Positions 1-7,063 are shown, counted from the first letter of the stretch. The stretch is DNA of 32,546 nt from Oscillospiraceae bacterium (GCA_017427645.1 JAFRSI010000130.1:1-32546), one strand, 5' to 3'. The notes: generated by a model not told the origin, from the sequence alone. Program-made: numbers and translations.

Positions 1-696
1 GGCAACCATGACACGGAGAGCCTGGCCTCCATGGACAAGGCAGCGCTGAACGATGTCTTTCTGTCGCTCTCTTATAAGACCTCTGGTACGTTGCTCTATC
101 CTTATGTCCAGCCGGAGGTGACAGGGCGGAACAACCAGCTTATCGAACTGCGCAACTCCGACGGCAGCATGAACACCGCGCTGTTCCTGATCGACTCCAA
201 CGCTTATACCGGCGAAGGCATCAATGTCTATGATTACATTCACGACGATCAGGTTGCCTGGTACGCAGGAGAGGTGGAGCGGTTAAATACTGAGGCGGGC
301 CGCTCCGTGCCTTCCATGATCTTCTTCCATATCCCGCTTCAGCAGTACCGCACGGCCTATGAGCTCTATGAGGCCGGAAGCGATGAAGTTACGTATTTCT
401 TCGGCGAGAATGGAGAGAAGATGATCAACAAGGTCTGTTGCTCCGACTTTCCAAGCAGCCTGTTCGACCGAGCACTGGAGCTGGGCTGCGAAGCGATGTT
501 CTGCGGCCACGATCATTACAACAACATGTCTTTGGAATATAAAGGCGTTCGGTTGACCTACGGTATGAGCATTGATTATCTCGCCATGCCTGGTATTGAA
601 AACGACATTGAACAACGTGGCGGTGAGCTTATCACGATCCACACAGATGGGAACTGGGATCTGCTGCAGATCCCGTTAGACAGCTTAACTCAATAA
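1..696 (+). CDS. Metallophosphoesterase family protein, 5' end cut by the window
   Basis: The frame is open from base 1 and begins with Gly-Asn-His-Asp, the GNHD metal-binding block of calcineurin-like phosphoesterases. The true start therefore lies upstream and the ATG at 31 is internal. Later blocks fit the family: FFHIPL (His metal ligand, bases about 325-342) and CGHDHYN (GHxH block, about 502-522). The final part reads as a beta-rich C-terminal edge. Expected activity is metal-dependent hydrolysis of a phosphoester; the substrate cannot be told. The N-terminal DxH block is outside the window, so a signal peptide cannot be judged. It is followed by a divergent repeat doublet and a terminator hairpin at 787-831. 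Confidence 0.85.
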   Translation, partial: GNHDTESLASMDKAALNDVFLSLSYKTSGTLLYPYVQPEVTGRNNQLIELRNSDGSMNTALFLIDSNAYTGEGINVYDYIHDDQVAWYAGEVERLNTEAGRSVPSMIFFHIPLQQYRTAYELYEAGSDEVTYFFGENGEKMINKVCCSDFPSSLFDRALELGCEAMFCGHDHYNNMSLEYKGVRLTYGMSIDYLAMPGIENDIEQRGGELITIHTDGNWDLLQIPLDSLTQ

Positions 697-727
697 CAGA
701 GGTGCAGGGGAGTAATATATAATTGTT

Positions 728-776
728 TGGACACCGTTTGGTGCAAATACCCTTTTCTGGACACCGTTTGGTGCAA
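728..776 (+). repeat. Tandem 19-bp doublet after the phosphoesterase gene
   Basis: TGGACACCGTTTGGTGCAA occurs at 728-746 and again, identical, at 758-776, a period of 30 bases. Each copy contains the short inverted repeat CACC-GTTT-GGTG. The spacer plus the second copy (GGTGCA...CTTTT...GGAC) resembles a diverged version of the intergenic core seen after the other array genes, and it occupies the same place, between a stop codon and a CCTCTTTTGTC-type hairpin. Confidence 0.8.
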
Positions 777-786
777 CACAGACATC

Positions 787-831
787 AAAGAAACCTCTTT
801 TGTCTGCCAAAAGGACAAGGGAGGTTTCTTT
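787..831 (+). terminator. Terminator hairpin, array module A
   Basis: AAAGAAACCTCTTTTGTC at 787-804 pairs over 18 bases (two G-T wobbles) with 814-831, closing a 9-base loop that starts TGCC. A T-rich run follows. It ends transcription from the phosphoesterase gene and sits directly before the promoter of the next gene. Related hairpins lie at 1420, 2198, 3862, 11570 and 12460. Confidence 0.85.
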
Positions 832-832
832 G

Positions 833-861
833 TTGTTATAACGAGATGAGCATGATATTAT
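833..861 (+). promoter_or_regulatory. Promoter of the first GNAT gene (module A)
   Basis: The -35 is TTGTTA at 833-838 and the -10 is TATTAT at 856-861, with a 17-base spacer. It lies immediately behind the module A hairpin, the same geometry as in modules B, C, D, F and G. Confidence 0.7.
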
Positions 862-894
862 ATTTCTATACGCTTCGGATGGGAGGAATGACGA

Positions 895-1380
895 ATGGTA
901 CATTTGGAAGAATTAAACAAGTATAATGTATGGGACGTTATCGAACTAACTGTAAAAAAAGAGCAGGAAAGCTTTATCGCAGGCAATGAATGGAGTCTCG
1001 TCCATGCCTATGTGGGAAACAAAACCGAAGGCGCGGTATACCCTTTTGGAATTTTCGATGATGATAAAGCTGTTGGATTCTTAATGATCGCTTATGACTA
1101 TGGCGAAGTATGCAATGATCCTGACGCGCCGGAAATATCCCAAAAGAATTATTTCCTTTGGCGATTGATGATAGATGAAGAAGAGCAAGGAAAAGGTTAC
1201 GGGAAGAAAGCAGTAAAGCTTGCCTTGGAGTTTGTTAAGACATTCCCGCACGGCAAAGCGGATTACTGCTGGCTTTGCTATGACAAAAACAACGAAGTCG
1301 CAAGGAAGCTATATCTTTCCATGGGATTTCAGGAGATTGGTGAACAGGATGATGATATCAACGCGGTAATTAAACTATAG
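895..1380 (+). CDS. GNAT family N-acetyltransferase (diamine acetyltransferase-like)
   Basis: A 161-residue single-domain GNAT protein. The acetyl-CoA loop is QGKGYG at residues 98-103, preceded by the beta-4 strand FLWRLMID and followed by the helix KKAVKLALEF. The C-terminal block NNEVARKLYLSMGF is the usual beta-6/beta-7 signature. Overall the pattern resembles BltD/PaiA-type polyamine acetyltransferases, but the substrate is not fixed by sequence. ATG 895 is preferred because GGGAGGA at 881-887 stands seven bases upstream; the ATG at 888 is out of frame. The gene is AT-rich (a sampled 60-base stretch is about 42 percent GC against about 65 percent near 4620) and has its own promoter and a repeat on each side, which suggests acquisition as a single-gene unit. 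Confidence 0.9.
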   Translation: MVHLEELNKYNVWDVIELTVKKEQESFIAGNEWSLVHAYVGNKTEGAVYPFGIFDDDKAVGFLMIAYDYGEVCNDPDAPEISQKNYFLWRLMIDEEEQGKGYGKKAVKLALEFVKTFPHGKADYCWLCYDKNNEVARKLYLSMGFQEIGEQDDDINAVIKL

Positions 1381-1388
1381 AAAATACG

Positions 1389-1412
1389 CTGGTGTACTTT
1401 TGGGCGTACTTA
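1389..1412 (+). repeat. Intergenic core repeat after GNAT 1
   Basis: A single core reading GGTGTACTTTTGGGCGTAC begins at 1391, ten bases after the stop codon. It leads into GACATCAAAG, the left shoulder of the next terminator hairpin. Only one core is present here, whereas the junctions at 2116 and 10688 have two. Confidence 0.75.
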
Positions 1413-1419
1413 GACATCA

Positions 1420-1459
1420 AAGAAAGCCCTTTTGTCTACCGGGGCAGGAGAGGTTTCTT
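1420..1459 (+). terminator. Terminator hairpin, array module B (degenerate)
   Basis: AAGAAA at 1420-1425 pairs with TTTCTT at 1454-1459. The arms between follow the CCTCTTTTGTC / GAGAGG pattern with a few mismatches, making this the weakest stem of the family. It follows GNAT 1 and precedes the module B promoter. Confidence 0.65.
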
Positions 1460-1460
1460 G

Positions 1461-1489
1461 TTGTTTCATGCGAATTGCCGTGGTATAAT
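1461..1489 (+). promoter_or_regulatory. Promoter of the second GNAT gene (module B)
   Basis: The -35 is TTGTTT at 1461-1466, the spacer is 17 bases and the -10 is a perfect TATAAT at 1484-1489. The start codon is 34 bases beyond the -10. Confidence 0.85.
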
Positions 1490-1522
1490 CTCCTCAATAA
1501 ATCTTGCGGAGGACAAAGGAAC

Positions 1523-2101
1523 ATGCATTATGATATAGTCGCATTACCTAAAGATCAGTGGAAAGGCGCAACCATACCCTTGATCACCAGAAGCGACAGT
1601 TATTATGACATTGAGCTTAGCGCGTTAAACTGTGATGGATTTACTGTCTCTATTGTCAAGAAACCGGCAAAAGAGGAAATCGTTCACACGCCGGAGGAAT
1701 ATGATTTCCCCGATTCACTTTATCAGGATCATTGGAAAGGGGCGGAAGCCTACGGTGTTGTGAGTGATGCCGGCGAAATGATGGCTTGTATTGAAATATG
1801 TCCTGAGGAGTGGTCGAACAGACTCATGGTTACAGAATTATGGGTGAGCGACACGCTTCGAGGAAAAGGCATCGGAAAGAGGCTGATGGATAAAGCAAAG
1901 GAAATAGCCCTCTGGCAGAAAAGGCGTGCCATCATTTTAGAGACGCAATCCTGCAATACAAATGCAATCGGATTCTATCTTCATCAAGGGTTCGAACTGA
2001 TCGGATTTGATACTTGCTGCTATACAAACAATGATATTGGACGCAGAGAAGTCAGGATCAACCTTGGATACTTTTTCCATAGAGAAGGGCGGAGAAGATA
2101 G
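1523..2101 (+). CDS. GNAT family N-acetyltransferase
   Basis: A 192-residue protein. The acetyl-CoA loop is RGKGIG at residues 113-118, preceded by the strand LMVTELWV and followed by KRLMDKAKEIA. The C-terminal NTNAIGFYLHQGFELIGF is the classic GNAT beta-6/alpha-4/beta-7 block. The substrate is unknown. The frame is open upstream to 1400, but that part would overlap the terminator and promoter of module B. ATG 1523, nine bases after GGAGGA at 1508-1513, is the supported start. Like the GNAT gene before it, it is AT-rich and isolated from any operon. The two proteins are similar only at GNAT-family level, so they are not a recent tandem duplication. Confidence 0.9.
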   Translation: MHYDIVALPKDQWKGATIPLITRSDSYYDIELSALNCDGFTVSIVKKPAKEEIVHTPEEYDFPDSLYQDHWKGAEAYGVVSDAGEMMACIEICPEEWSNRLMVTELWVSDTLRGKGIGKRLMDKAKEIALWQKRRAIILETQSCNTNAIGFYLHQGFELIGFDTCCYTNNDIGRREVRINLGYFFHREGRRR

Positions 2102-2115
2102 TTCGAAAGAATTCT

Positions 2116-2187
2116 CGTTTGTAGGACTCCCCTGCCGGTGTACTTTTAGGCGTTCTTTCTATGGTTACGTACCTTTTACGCGTCCTG
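2116..2187 (+). repeat. Intergenic core repeat, double copy, after GNAT 2
   Basis: The first half runs from CGTTTGTAGG (2116) through the core GCCGGTGTACTTTTAGGCG (2134-2152) to CTTTCTATG. The second half has TTACGTACCTTTTACGCG at 2165-2182. On the opposite strand the same two-half design is found at 10688-10770 and 11610-11694, including the CTTTCTATG joint between halves. Confidence 0.8.
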
Positions 2188-2197
2188 CACACCAATG

Positions 2198-2231
2198 AAA
2201 CCTCTTTTGTCTGCCGGGACAAGAGAGGTTT
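2198..2231 (+). terminator. Terminator hairpin, array module C
   Basis: AAACCTCTTTTGTC at 2198-2211 pairs over 14 bases (one wobble) with 2218-2231 around the six-base loop TGCCGG. A T-rich stretch follows. It ends GNAT 2 transcription. Confidence 0.85.
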
Positions 2232-2237
2232 TCTTTA

Positions 2238-2266
2238 TTGTTTTATGTGGCCGGTGATGGTATAAT
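2238..2266 (+). promoter_or_regulatory. Promoter of the phosphorylase-like gene (module C)
   Basis: TTGTTT at 2238-2243, a 17-base spacer and a perfect TATAAT at 2261-2266. This is the same arrangement, with the same hexamers, as the promoter of the second GNAT gene. Confidence 0.85.
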
Positions 2267-2325
2267 CATTCCAACCAACCGATAGTTTGCTGCCATGCCG
2301 CAGATCACAGAGGAAGGAGCTTGCC

Positions 2326-3093
2326 ATGATAACGGATTCATACGATGACAAATCCCCCGCCAAGATCAAAGTGAAGAAAAACGAGAACGCCGTTCAGGTG
2401 GACGCAGTCATCTTTACTTTCTCCCAGGAGATCGAGAAGCAAGTGGTTTCTTCCCATGACTGCGAGAAGGTAGGAGAATACCGTATGGCCTGCGGGCGAA
2501 CCTCCGTATATCTGCTCAGATACCATGGAAAGAGATTCGGCTTCTTCAGGACCTGGGTAGGGGCCCCTGCCTGTGTGGCGCCGATCGAAGAGTTATCCAC
2601 CGTCCTGGACACGGATAAGATCATCCACTTCGGCGGAGCAGGATGTCTGGACAAGGAGATCGCCAGAGGCAAGGTCATGATCCCGACGGAAGCCTACCGG
2701 GACGAAGGGACTTCCTATCACTATGCGCCGGCGTCAGACTATATCCGGATCAAAAACTGCGGCATTGTGAAAGCTTTTATGGAGGAAAACAAGATACCCT
2801 GCGTCATGGGCAGGACCTGGACGACAGACGCCTTTTACAGAGAGACCGTCAACAACTTCGAGAAGCGCAAGGCTGACGGCTGCATATCCGTGGAGATGGA
2901 GGGATCTGCCGTGCAAGCCGTCTGTGATTTCCGCGGCCTGGAAGTATATATGTTCTTCACAGGCGGAGATCTGCTGGATGCGCCGGAATGGACCGACAGA
3001 AAAGAAAAGGGGCAGATCGAACACACGCAGCATGATCCCGGACATTTTGACATCGCACTTGCGCTCGCCGAATATGTGGTGGATCGGCGGTAA
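2326..3093 (+). CDS. Nucleoside phosphorylase family protein (PNP/UDP phosphorylase-like)
   Basis: 255 residues. The phosphorylase/nucleosidase fold is indicated by the glycine turn FGGAGCL at about 102-108, the RGKVMIPTEAYRDEGTS stretch behind it, and VEMEG at 189-193, which corresponds to the conserved VEME ribose-binding block of purine nucleoside and uridine phosphorylases. The reaction would be phosphorolysis or hydrolysis of a nucleoside; base preference is not readable. ATG 2326 is chosen because AGGAAGGAG (2311-2319) is six bases upstream; a TTG at 2287 is in frame but has no ribosome site. Other purine-salvage genes are absent nearby, so it stands alone in the array. Confidence 0.85.
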   Translation: MITDSYDDKSPAKIKVKKNENAVQVDAVIFTFSQEIEKQVVSSHDCEKVGEYRMACGRTSVYLLRYHGKRFGFFRTWVGAPACVAPIEELSTVLDTDKIIHFGGAGCLDKEIARGKVMIPTEAYRDEGTSYHYAPASDYIRIKNCGIVKAFMEENKIPCVMGRTWTTDAFYRETVNNFEKRKADGCISVEMEGSAVQAVCDFRGLEVYMFFTGGDLLDAPEWTDRKEKGQIEHTQHDPGHFDIALALAEYVVDRR

Positions 3094-3118
3094 CATGTTC
3101 CAAGCTGCCGGATCGTTC

Positions 3119-3141
3119 GGCGCGTACCTTTTACGCGTGCG
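3119..3141 (+). repeat. Intergenic core repeat after the phosphorylase-like gene
   Basis: A single core, GGCGCGTACCTTTTACGCG, at 3119-3137. It contains a perfect inverted repeat, CGCGTA (3121-3126) and TACGCG (3132-3137), around CCTTT. The CCTCTTTTGTC hairpin and the TATAAT promoter of the other junctions are not recognisable between 3142 and 3213. GATTAT at 3174-3179 is the only -10-like box, with no matching -35, so the next gene may be read from the promoter at 2238. Confidence 0.7.
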
Positions 3142-3213
3142 TTTACACATAAAAAAGCATTCTTTTCCGGTGTGATTATCTGAATAAACCTTTTTTTGCG
3201 GAGCAATGAGCAA

Positions 3214-3732
3214 ATGAGACTGCTGTTTGAAATGGATAAAAAGGATTATGGCGGATGCACGCATACTTTTACGCGGGATTCTGCCAGAAGTATCATTATC
3301 AGGAACGGCAAGATCGCCATGATCCACAGCCTGAAGTATGACTACTACAAATTCCCGGGCGGGGGGATCGAGCCCGGGGAAAGCGCCGCCGATGCGCTGA
3401 TCAGGGAAACAGCCGAGGAAGCCGGCCTGACCGTGATCTCGGATTCCATACGGGAATACGGGTATGTCCACCGGATCCAGAAGAGCACGGTGGAGGAGGA
3501 CGAGTATTTCGTGCAGGACAACTATTATTACCTGTGCGACGCGGAAGAGGGCGTCAGGCCGCAGAAGCTGGATGACTACGAAGCAGACGAGCGTTTCACA
3601 CTGGAATATGTAATGCCTGAAACCGCCATTCTCAGCAACCGGACCAAAGACCACGGACCGAAGGATCCGGTAATGCTTGAACGGGAGGCGCGAGTCCTTG
3701 AAATGCTGCTTTCAGAAGGAATGATTGAGTGA
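3214..3732 (+). CDS. NUDIX hydrolase
   Basis: 172 residues. A full Nudix box G-x5-E-x7-RE-x2-EE-x-G spans residues 50-72 (GGIEPGE ... RETAEEAGL), with a Thr at the usual hydrophobic position after RE. The preceding YYKFPGGG is the standard entry strand. The family cleaves nucleoside diphosphates linked to another moiety in a Mg-dependent way; the specific substrate is unknown. The start is ATG 3214, ten bases after the weak GGAG at 3200-3203; a TTG at 3196 is in frame but lies within a T-run. No clear promoter of its own is visible, unlike the other array genes. Confidence 0.92.
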   Translation: MRLLFEMDKKDYGGCTHTFTRDSARSIIIRNGKIAMIHSLKYDYYKFPGGGIEPGESAADALIRETAEEAGLTVISDSIREYGYVHRIQKSTVEEDEYFVQDNYYYLCDAEEGVRPQKLDDYEADERFTLEYVMPETAILSNRTKDHGPKDPVMLEREARVLEMLLSEGMIE

Positions 3733-3740
3733 CAGATCCC

Positions 3741-3780
3741 CGCTTGTCGGGCTCTGCGCCGGTACAATTTTGCGCGCTCC
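3741..3780 (+). repeat. Intergenic core repeat after the NUDIX gene
   Basis: CGCTTGTCGG at 3741-3750 and the core GCCGGTACAATTTTGCGCG at 3758-3776 line up with the first half of the double repeats (GTTTGTCGAG ... CTTTTGCGCG). The second half has decayed. The distance between the two blocks is the same as in the - strand copy near 11655-11685. Confidence 0.75.
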
Positions 3781-3861
3781 TGCACAGCAAAAACGCCTCG
3801 CAAAAAAGCGCCGTACGCCGGAGGAATATGAGGCCTGAACTGACTGCAACCAGCGGAGGAG

Positions 3862-3893
3862 AACCTCCCCTGCCTGCCGGGGCAAGGGAGGTT
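3862..3893 (+). terminator. Terminator hairpin, array module D
   Basis: AACCTCCCCTGCC (3862-3874) pairs with 3881-3893 with one mismatch around the loop TGCCGG, the same loop as module C. A run of T follows (3892-3897). This copy is GC-richer than the others, in keeping with the GC-rich gene that follows. Confidence 0.85.
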
Positions 3894-3898
3894 TTTTG

Positions 3899-3927
3899 TT
3901 GCCGTCCGGCGCGGGGCATGGTATAAT
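3899..3927 (+). promoter_or_regulatory. Promoter of the TMEM175-like/HAD gene pair (module D)
   Basis: TTGCCG at 3899-3904, a 17-base spacer and a perfect TATAAT at 3922-3927, directly behind the module D hairpin. The first start codon is at 3996. Confidence 0.85.
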
Positions 3928-3995
3928 CGCCGTATAAACACACAAACCGGGACCCGGCGAGGCGCCGCGTCCCGCTTCGGAAAGGGAGAAGCAGC

Positions 3996-4601
3996 ATGGA
4001 GCGCAGCAGAATGGAGGCCTTCAGCGACGGCGTGCTGGCCATTATCATCACCATCACGGTGCTGAGCCTGAAGGTGCCGGTGGGCAGGGAGTTTTCCGAT
4101 ATCGTGGGCGTGCTGCCCCAGATCGGCAGCTATGCCCTGAGCTTTGCCTATATCGGCGCCTACTGGAGCAATCACCACCACACGCTCCACACCGTGACCC
4201 GGGTCAACGGAAAGATCCTCTGGTCCAACCTGCTGTTTCTCTTCGCCATCTCCCTGCTGCCCTTTGCCACGGACTGGTTCGGGCAGAACCTGTTCCAGCC
4301 GGTGCCCACCCTGGTGTACGGCCTGGTGCTGTTTTTCACCGCGGCGTCCTTCTTCCTGCTGCGTCTGGCCATCATCACACAGGATCAGAACAGCCACGTG
4401 CTGCGGAAGGTCATGGAGAGCGACTGGCGGGGGACCGTCACCGGCGCGGTCTACCTCGTCGCCCTGGGGCTGGCCATGTTTGCGCCCAAGGTCTCCGTGG
4501 CCCTGTATACGGTGCTGCTGGTGCTGTGGTTCATGCCGGACCGCAAGCTGGAGAGGGCGCTGGACGGAGAGGACGGCGGGCAGAAGGGGAGAATGGGATG
4601 A
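3996..4601 (+). CDS. TMEM175/DUF1211-family membrane protein (probable potassium channel)
   Basis: 201 residues. It opens with RMEAFSDG (residues 5-12), the R-x3-FSD signature at the start of the pore-lining helix in bacterial TMEM175 proteins, followed by a hydrophobic segment rich in Ile and Thr. The rest has further hydrophobic segments, about six in all (near 45-65, 75-95, 105-125, 150-170 and 170-185), and the YWSNHHH stretch between helices 2 and 3 typical of the family. Known relatives form tetrameric, K+-selective leak channels in the plasma membrane. The ribosome site is GGGAG near 3984. The stop overlaps the start of the HAD gene (4598-4601), so the two are translationally coupled. 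Confidence 0.88.
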   Translation: MERSRMEAFSDGVLAIIITITVLSLKVPVGREFSDIVGVLPQIGSYALSFAYIGAYWSNHHHTLHTVTRVNGKILWSNLLFLFAISLLPFATDWFGQNLFQPVPTLVYGLVLFFTAASFFLLRLAIITQDQNSHVLRKVMESDWRGTVTGAVYLVALGLAMFAPKVSVALYTVLLVLWFMPDRKLERALDGEDGGQKGRMG

Positions 4602-5338
4602 AAGCATATCGCGCCTGTCTGTTCGACCTCTACGGCACCCTGGTGGATATCCGCACCGATGAGGGGCGGCCCGACCTGTGGCACCGGATGAGCGCGCACT
4701 ACGGCTCGCGCGGAGCGCGGTACGCCCCGGCGGAGCTGCGGGCGGCGTATCTGGCGGCCTGTGCCCGCCGGGAGGCGGAGCTGCGGCAGAGTTCGGCGGC
4801 AAAGTGGGTGGAGATCGAGATCGGCACCGTTTTTTCGGACCTCTACGCCCGGCGGGGCGCGGCGGTCAATGCGTCGGAGATCCAGGAGACGGCGGCGCTG
4901 TTCCGCCGGCTGTCCACCACCCATCTCCGGGCGTACGCCGGGGCGGCAGAGCTGCTGCGCATCCTGCGGGAGAGGGGACGGCAAGTGATTCTCCTTTCCA
5001 ACGCCCAGCGGCTGTTTACCCTGCCGGAGCTGGAAAAGCTGGGGCTGCGCGATTGCTTTGACGGGATCTTCCTCTCCTCGGACCACGAGTGCAAAAAGCC
5101 GGACGCCGCCTTTTTCCGCCTGCCGCTGGAGCGGTTCGGCCTGGCCCCGGAGGACTGCCTGATGATCGGCAACGACCCGGTGTGCGACGTGGCCGGGGCT
5201 GCCGCCGTGGGGATAGACAGCGTGTATATCCGCTCCGGCCTCTCGCCCCGGGACGAGCCGGAGCACATACCGGCGCTCCTGCGGCTGGACCGCATGGACC
5301 TGCGGCGGCTGCGGAGGATCCTGCTGGCGGCCGGATGA
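4598..5338 (+). CDS. HAD superfamily hydrolase, haloacid-dehalogenase-type active site
   Basis: 246 residues. Motif I is FDLYGTLVD (nucleophile D10). The residue two places on is Tyr rather than the Asp general acid of phosphatases, as in L-2-haloacid dehalogenases. Motif II is LLSNAQ, motif III is KKPDAAFF and motif IV is IGNDPVCDVAGA. An alpha-helical cap lies between motifs I and II, so it is a HAD-IA protein. Proteins opening with FDLYGTLVDI plus Thr-Asp-Glu recur in Clostridia without an assigned substrate, so dehalogenase activity should not be assumed. The ATGA overlap with the channel gene fixes the start at 4598. Confidence 0.88.
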   Translation: MKAYRACLFDLYGTLVDIRTDEGRPDLWHRMSAHYGSRGARYAPAELRAAYLAACARREAELRQSSAAKWVEIEIGTVFSDLYARRGAAVNASEIQETAALFRRLSTTHLRAYAGAAELLRILRERGRQVILLSNAQRLFTLPELEKLGLRDCFDGIFLSSDHECKKPDAAFFRLPLERFGLAPEDCLMIGNDPVCDVAGAAAVGIDSVYIRSGLSPRDEPEHIPALLRLDRMDLRRLRRILLAAG

Positions 5339-5354
5339 GCGAAACGGAGCGCCC

Positions 5355-5383
5355 TTGCCAAGAGGGCGGGGCTGTGGTACGAT
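5355..5383 (+). promoter_or_regulatory. Promoter of the tocopherol-cyclase-like gene
   Basis: TTGCCA at 5355-5360, a 17-base spacer and TACGAT at 5378-5383. The -35 overlaps a small hairpin GCCCT-N7-AGGGC (5351-5367) that could help terminate the HAD transcript. The hairpin-then-promoter layout looks like a decayed relative of the array modules. Confidence 0.6.
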
Positions 5384-5415
5384 ACCGATAAATCATCGAC
5401 AGAGAGGCGATCACT

Positions 5416-6537
5416 TTGTTCAACAAGCACGACATCACTCGGGACGCCTGCCAGCTCTTCGGCGAGCAGGCCCACTGCGGCTACGACTGGTGGTGGCATT
5501 CCTTTACCGGCCGCCACGCGGAGACGGGGGAGGAGCGGGCATTCTTCATCGAGTTCTTCCTCTGCAACCCCGCCCTGGGCGGCGACAGGCCCGTATTCGG
5601 CCAGCTGCCGGAGAACAGGGAGGAGGGCGTCCGGCCCTCCTATCTGATGGTGAAGGCCGGGTCCTGGGGAAAGGACGCCGCCCAGCTCCACCGCTTCTTC
5701 GGCTGGAACGAGGCAAAGGTGGAGTGGGGCGTGCCCTACGCCGTGTCCGCCGCCGACTGCTTCGTCACCGAGACGGAGACCCGGGGCTCCGTCTGCATCT
5801 CCCCGGAGGAGGCGGCCGCCCACCCGGAGTGGATGTGCCAGAGCGGCGCCATGAGCTGGGATCTGAAGATCGACAAGCAGATCGCCTTCAACGTGGGCTA
5901 CGGCGCCGACAAGGCCATGCGGGAGGTGCAGGCCTTTGAGATGTTCTGGCACGCCGAGGGCATGAAGTCCGCCTATTCCGGCACCGTGACCTGGAACGGC
6001 CAGTTCTATACGGTGGAGCCGGAGACCTCCTACGGCTACGCGGACAAGAACTGGGGCAAGGATTTCACCTCCCCCTGGGTGTGGATCAGCTCCTGCAACC
6101 TGACCAGCGAGCTGACGGGCAAAAAGCTCACCGACAGCGTGTTCGACATCGGCGGCGGGCGGCCCAAGGTGGGCCATCTGGCCCTGCCCCGGAAGCTGCT
6201 CTCCGCCTTCTGGTACGAGGGGACGCCCTACGAGTTCAACTTCTCCAAGGTCTGGACCCATACCCATACGGAATTCGACTGCCGGGAGACGGACACCCAG
6301 ATCGTCTGGCACGTGGAGCAGACCAACCGCCATGACCGCATGGTGACGGATCTCACCTGCGAAAAGGCGGACATGCTGCTGGTGAACTACGAGGCCCCCG
6401 ACGGGGAGAAGCGTCACAACCGCCTGTGGAACGGCGGCAACGGCCGGGGCACGGTGGAGCTCTACCACGGCGGCGAGCTGGTGGACCGCATCCGCGTGGA
6501 GAACGCCGGGTGCGAGTACGGGGAATACGACGAGTGA
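5416..6537 (+). CDS. Tocopherol cyclase-like / AttH-CrtC-type beta-barrel protein
   Basis: 373 residues, without a signal peptide. Tryptophan-rich blocks such as GYDWWWHSF near the N terminus and YADKNWGKDF followed by WVWISSCN in the middle match the two-lobed lipocalin-like fold of tocopherol cyclase-like and CrtC/AttH-like proteins. Such proteins bind hydrophobic molecules; in bacteria outside photosynthetic lineages their role is largely unknown. Tocopherol synthesis is not expected in an anaerobe. The start is a TTG at 5416, eight bases after AGAGAGG (5401-5407); no in-frame ATG gives a comparable site. It has its own promoter and is loosely linked to the following P-loop gene (54-base gap). 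Confidence 0.75.
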   Translation: MFNKHDITRDACQLFGEQAHCGYDWWWHSFTGRHAETGEERAFFIEFFLCNPALGGDRPVFGQLPENREEGVRPSYLMVKAGSWGKDAAQLHRFFGWNEAKVEWGVPYAVSAADCFVTETETRGSVCISPEEAAAHPEWMCQSGAMSWDLKIDKQIAFNVGYGADKAMREVQAFEMFWHAEGMKSAYSGTVTWNGQFYTVEPETSYGYADKNWGKDFTSPWVWISSCNLTSELTGKKLTDSVFDIGGGRPKVGHLALPRKLLSAFWYEGTPYEFNFSKVWTHTHTEFDCRETDTQIVWHVEQTNRHDRMVTDLTCEKADMLLVNYEAPDGEKRHNRLWNGGNGRGTVELYHGGELVDRIRVENAGCEYGEYDE

Positions 6538-6591
6538 CGGCCGCCTGCCGGGAACCGGGCAGAGCAATGGGAATAGTTACAGGAGGATACG

Positions 6592-7032
6592 ATGGTCATT
6601 GGTGTGATTGGAGAGAATTGCAGCGGGAAGTCCACCCTGGCGGAGGCGATCCGGGAAGCCCTGGGCGCGGAGATCGTCACCGGCAAGGATTACCTGCGGA
6701 TGGCAAAATCGGAGAGTGCGGCAGCCGCCCTGTTTCGGGAGAAGCTTGAAAAGGCCGTCTCCGGGGAACACGTGGTTTACGTGATCGCGGACCGGGAGCA
6801 CCTGGGGCTGCTGCCGGAGGGCGCGGTGAAAATCCTGGTGAGCGCCGACCTGGACACCATCAAAGAGCGCTTCCGGGCGCGGATGCACGGCGATCTGCCT
6901 GCGCCGGTGGCCCGGATGCTGGAGCGAAAGCACGGAGCCTTCGACGATGGCTCCTACGACTACCGCTACGACGGCGTGAATGGGGACGCGGCGGCTCTCT
7001 GCAGGGCGTTGGAAGAGCGCGCAGCCCGATAA
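6592..7032 (+). CDS. P-loop nucleotide kinase-like protein
   Basis: 146 residues. Walker A is GENCSGKST at residues 7-15, right at the N terminus as in small-molecule and nucleoside monophosphate kinases. VVYVIADRE acts as the strand 3 region and DTIKERFRARMHGDLPAPVARM resembles a LID segment with Arg residues. It is shorter than cytidylate or shikimate kinases (about 170-220), so the substrate domain is reduced and no specific substrate is assigned. The ribosome site AGGAGG at 6580-6585 stands six bases before ATG 6592. The 31-base gap to the YdcF-like gene suggests co-transcription. Confidence 0.75.
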   Translation: MVIGVIGENCSGKSTLAEAIREALGAEIVTGKDYLRMAKSESAAAALFREKLEKAVSGEHVVYVIADREHLGLLPEGAVKILVSADLDTIKERFRARMHGDLPAPVARMLERKHGAFDDGSYDYRYDGVNGDAAALCRALEERAAR

Positions 7033-7063
7033 CCGACAAATCCTTCGTTTGGAGAATAACGCT

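Noticed and set aside
1400..1522. N-terminal extension of the second GNAT protein
   Set aside because: The extra 41 codons would lie over the hairpin and the -35/-10 boxes of its own promoter; ATG 1523 has a proper ribosome site.
728..3780. CRISPR array
   Set aside because: The repeats are separated by whole genes and are not of constant length with short unique spacers; no cas genes are present.
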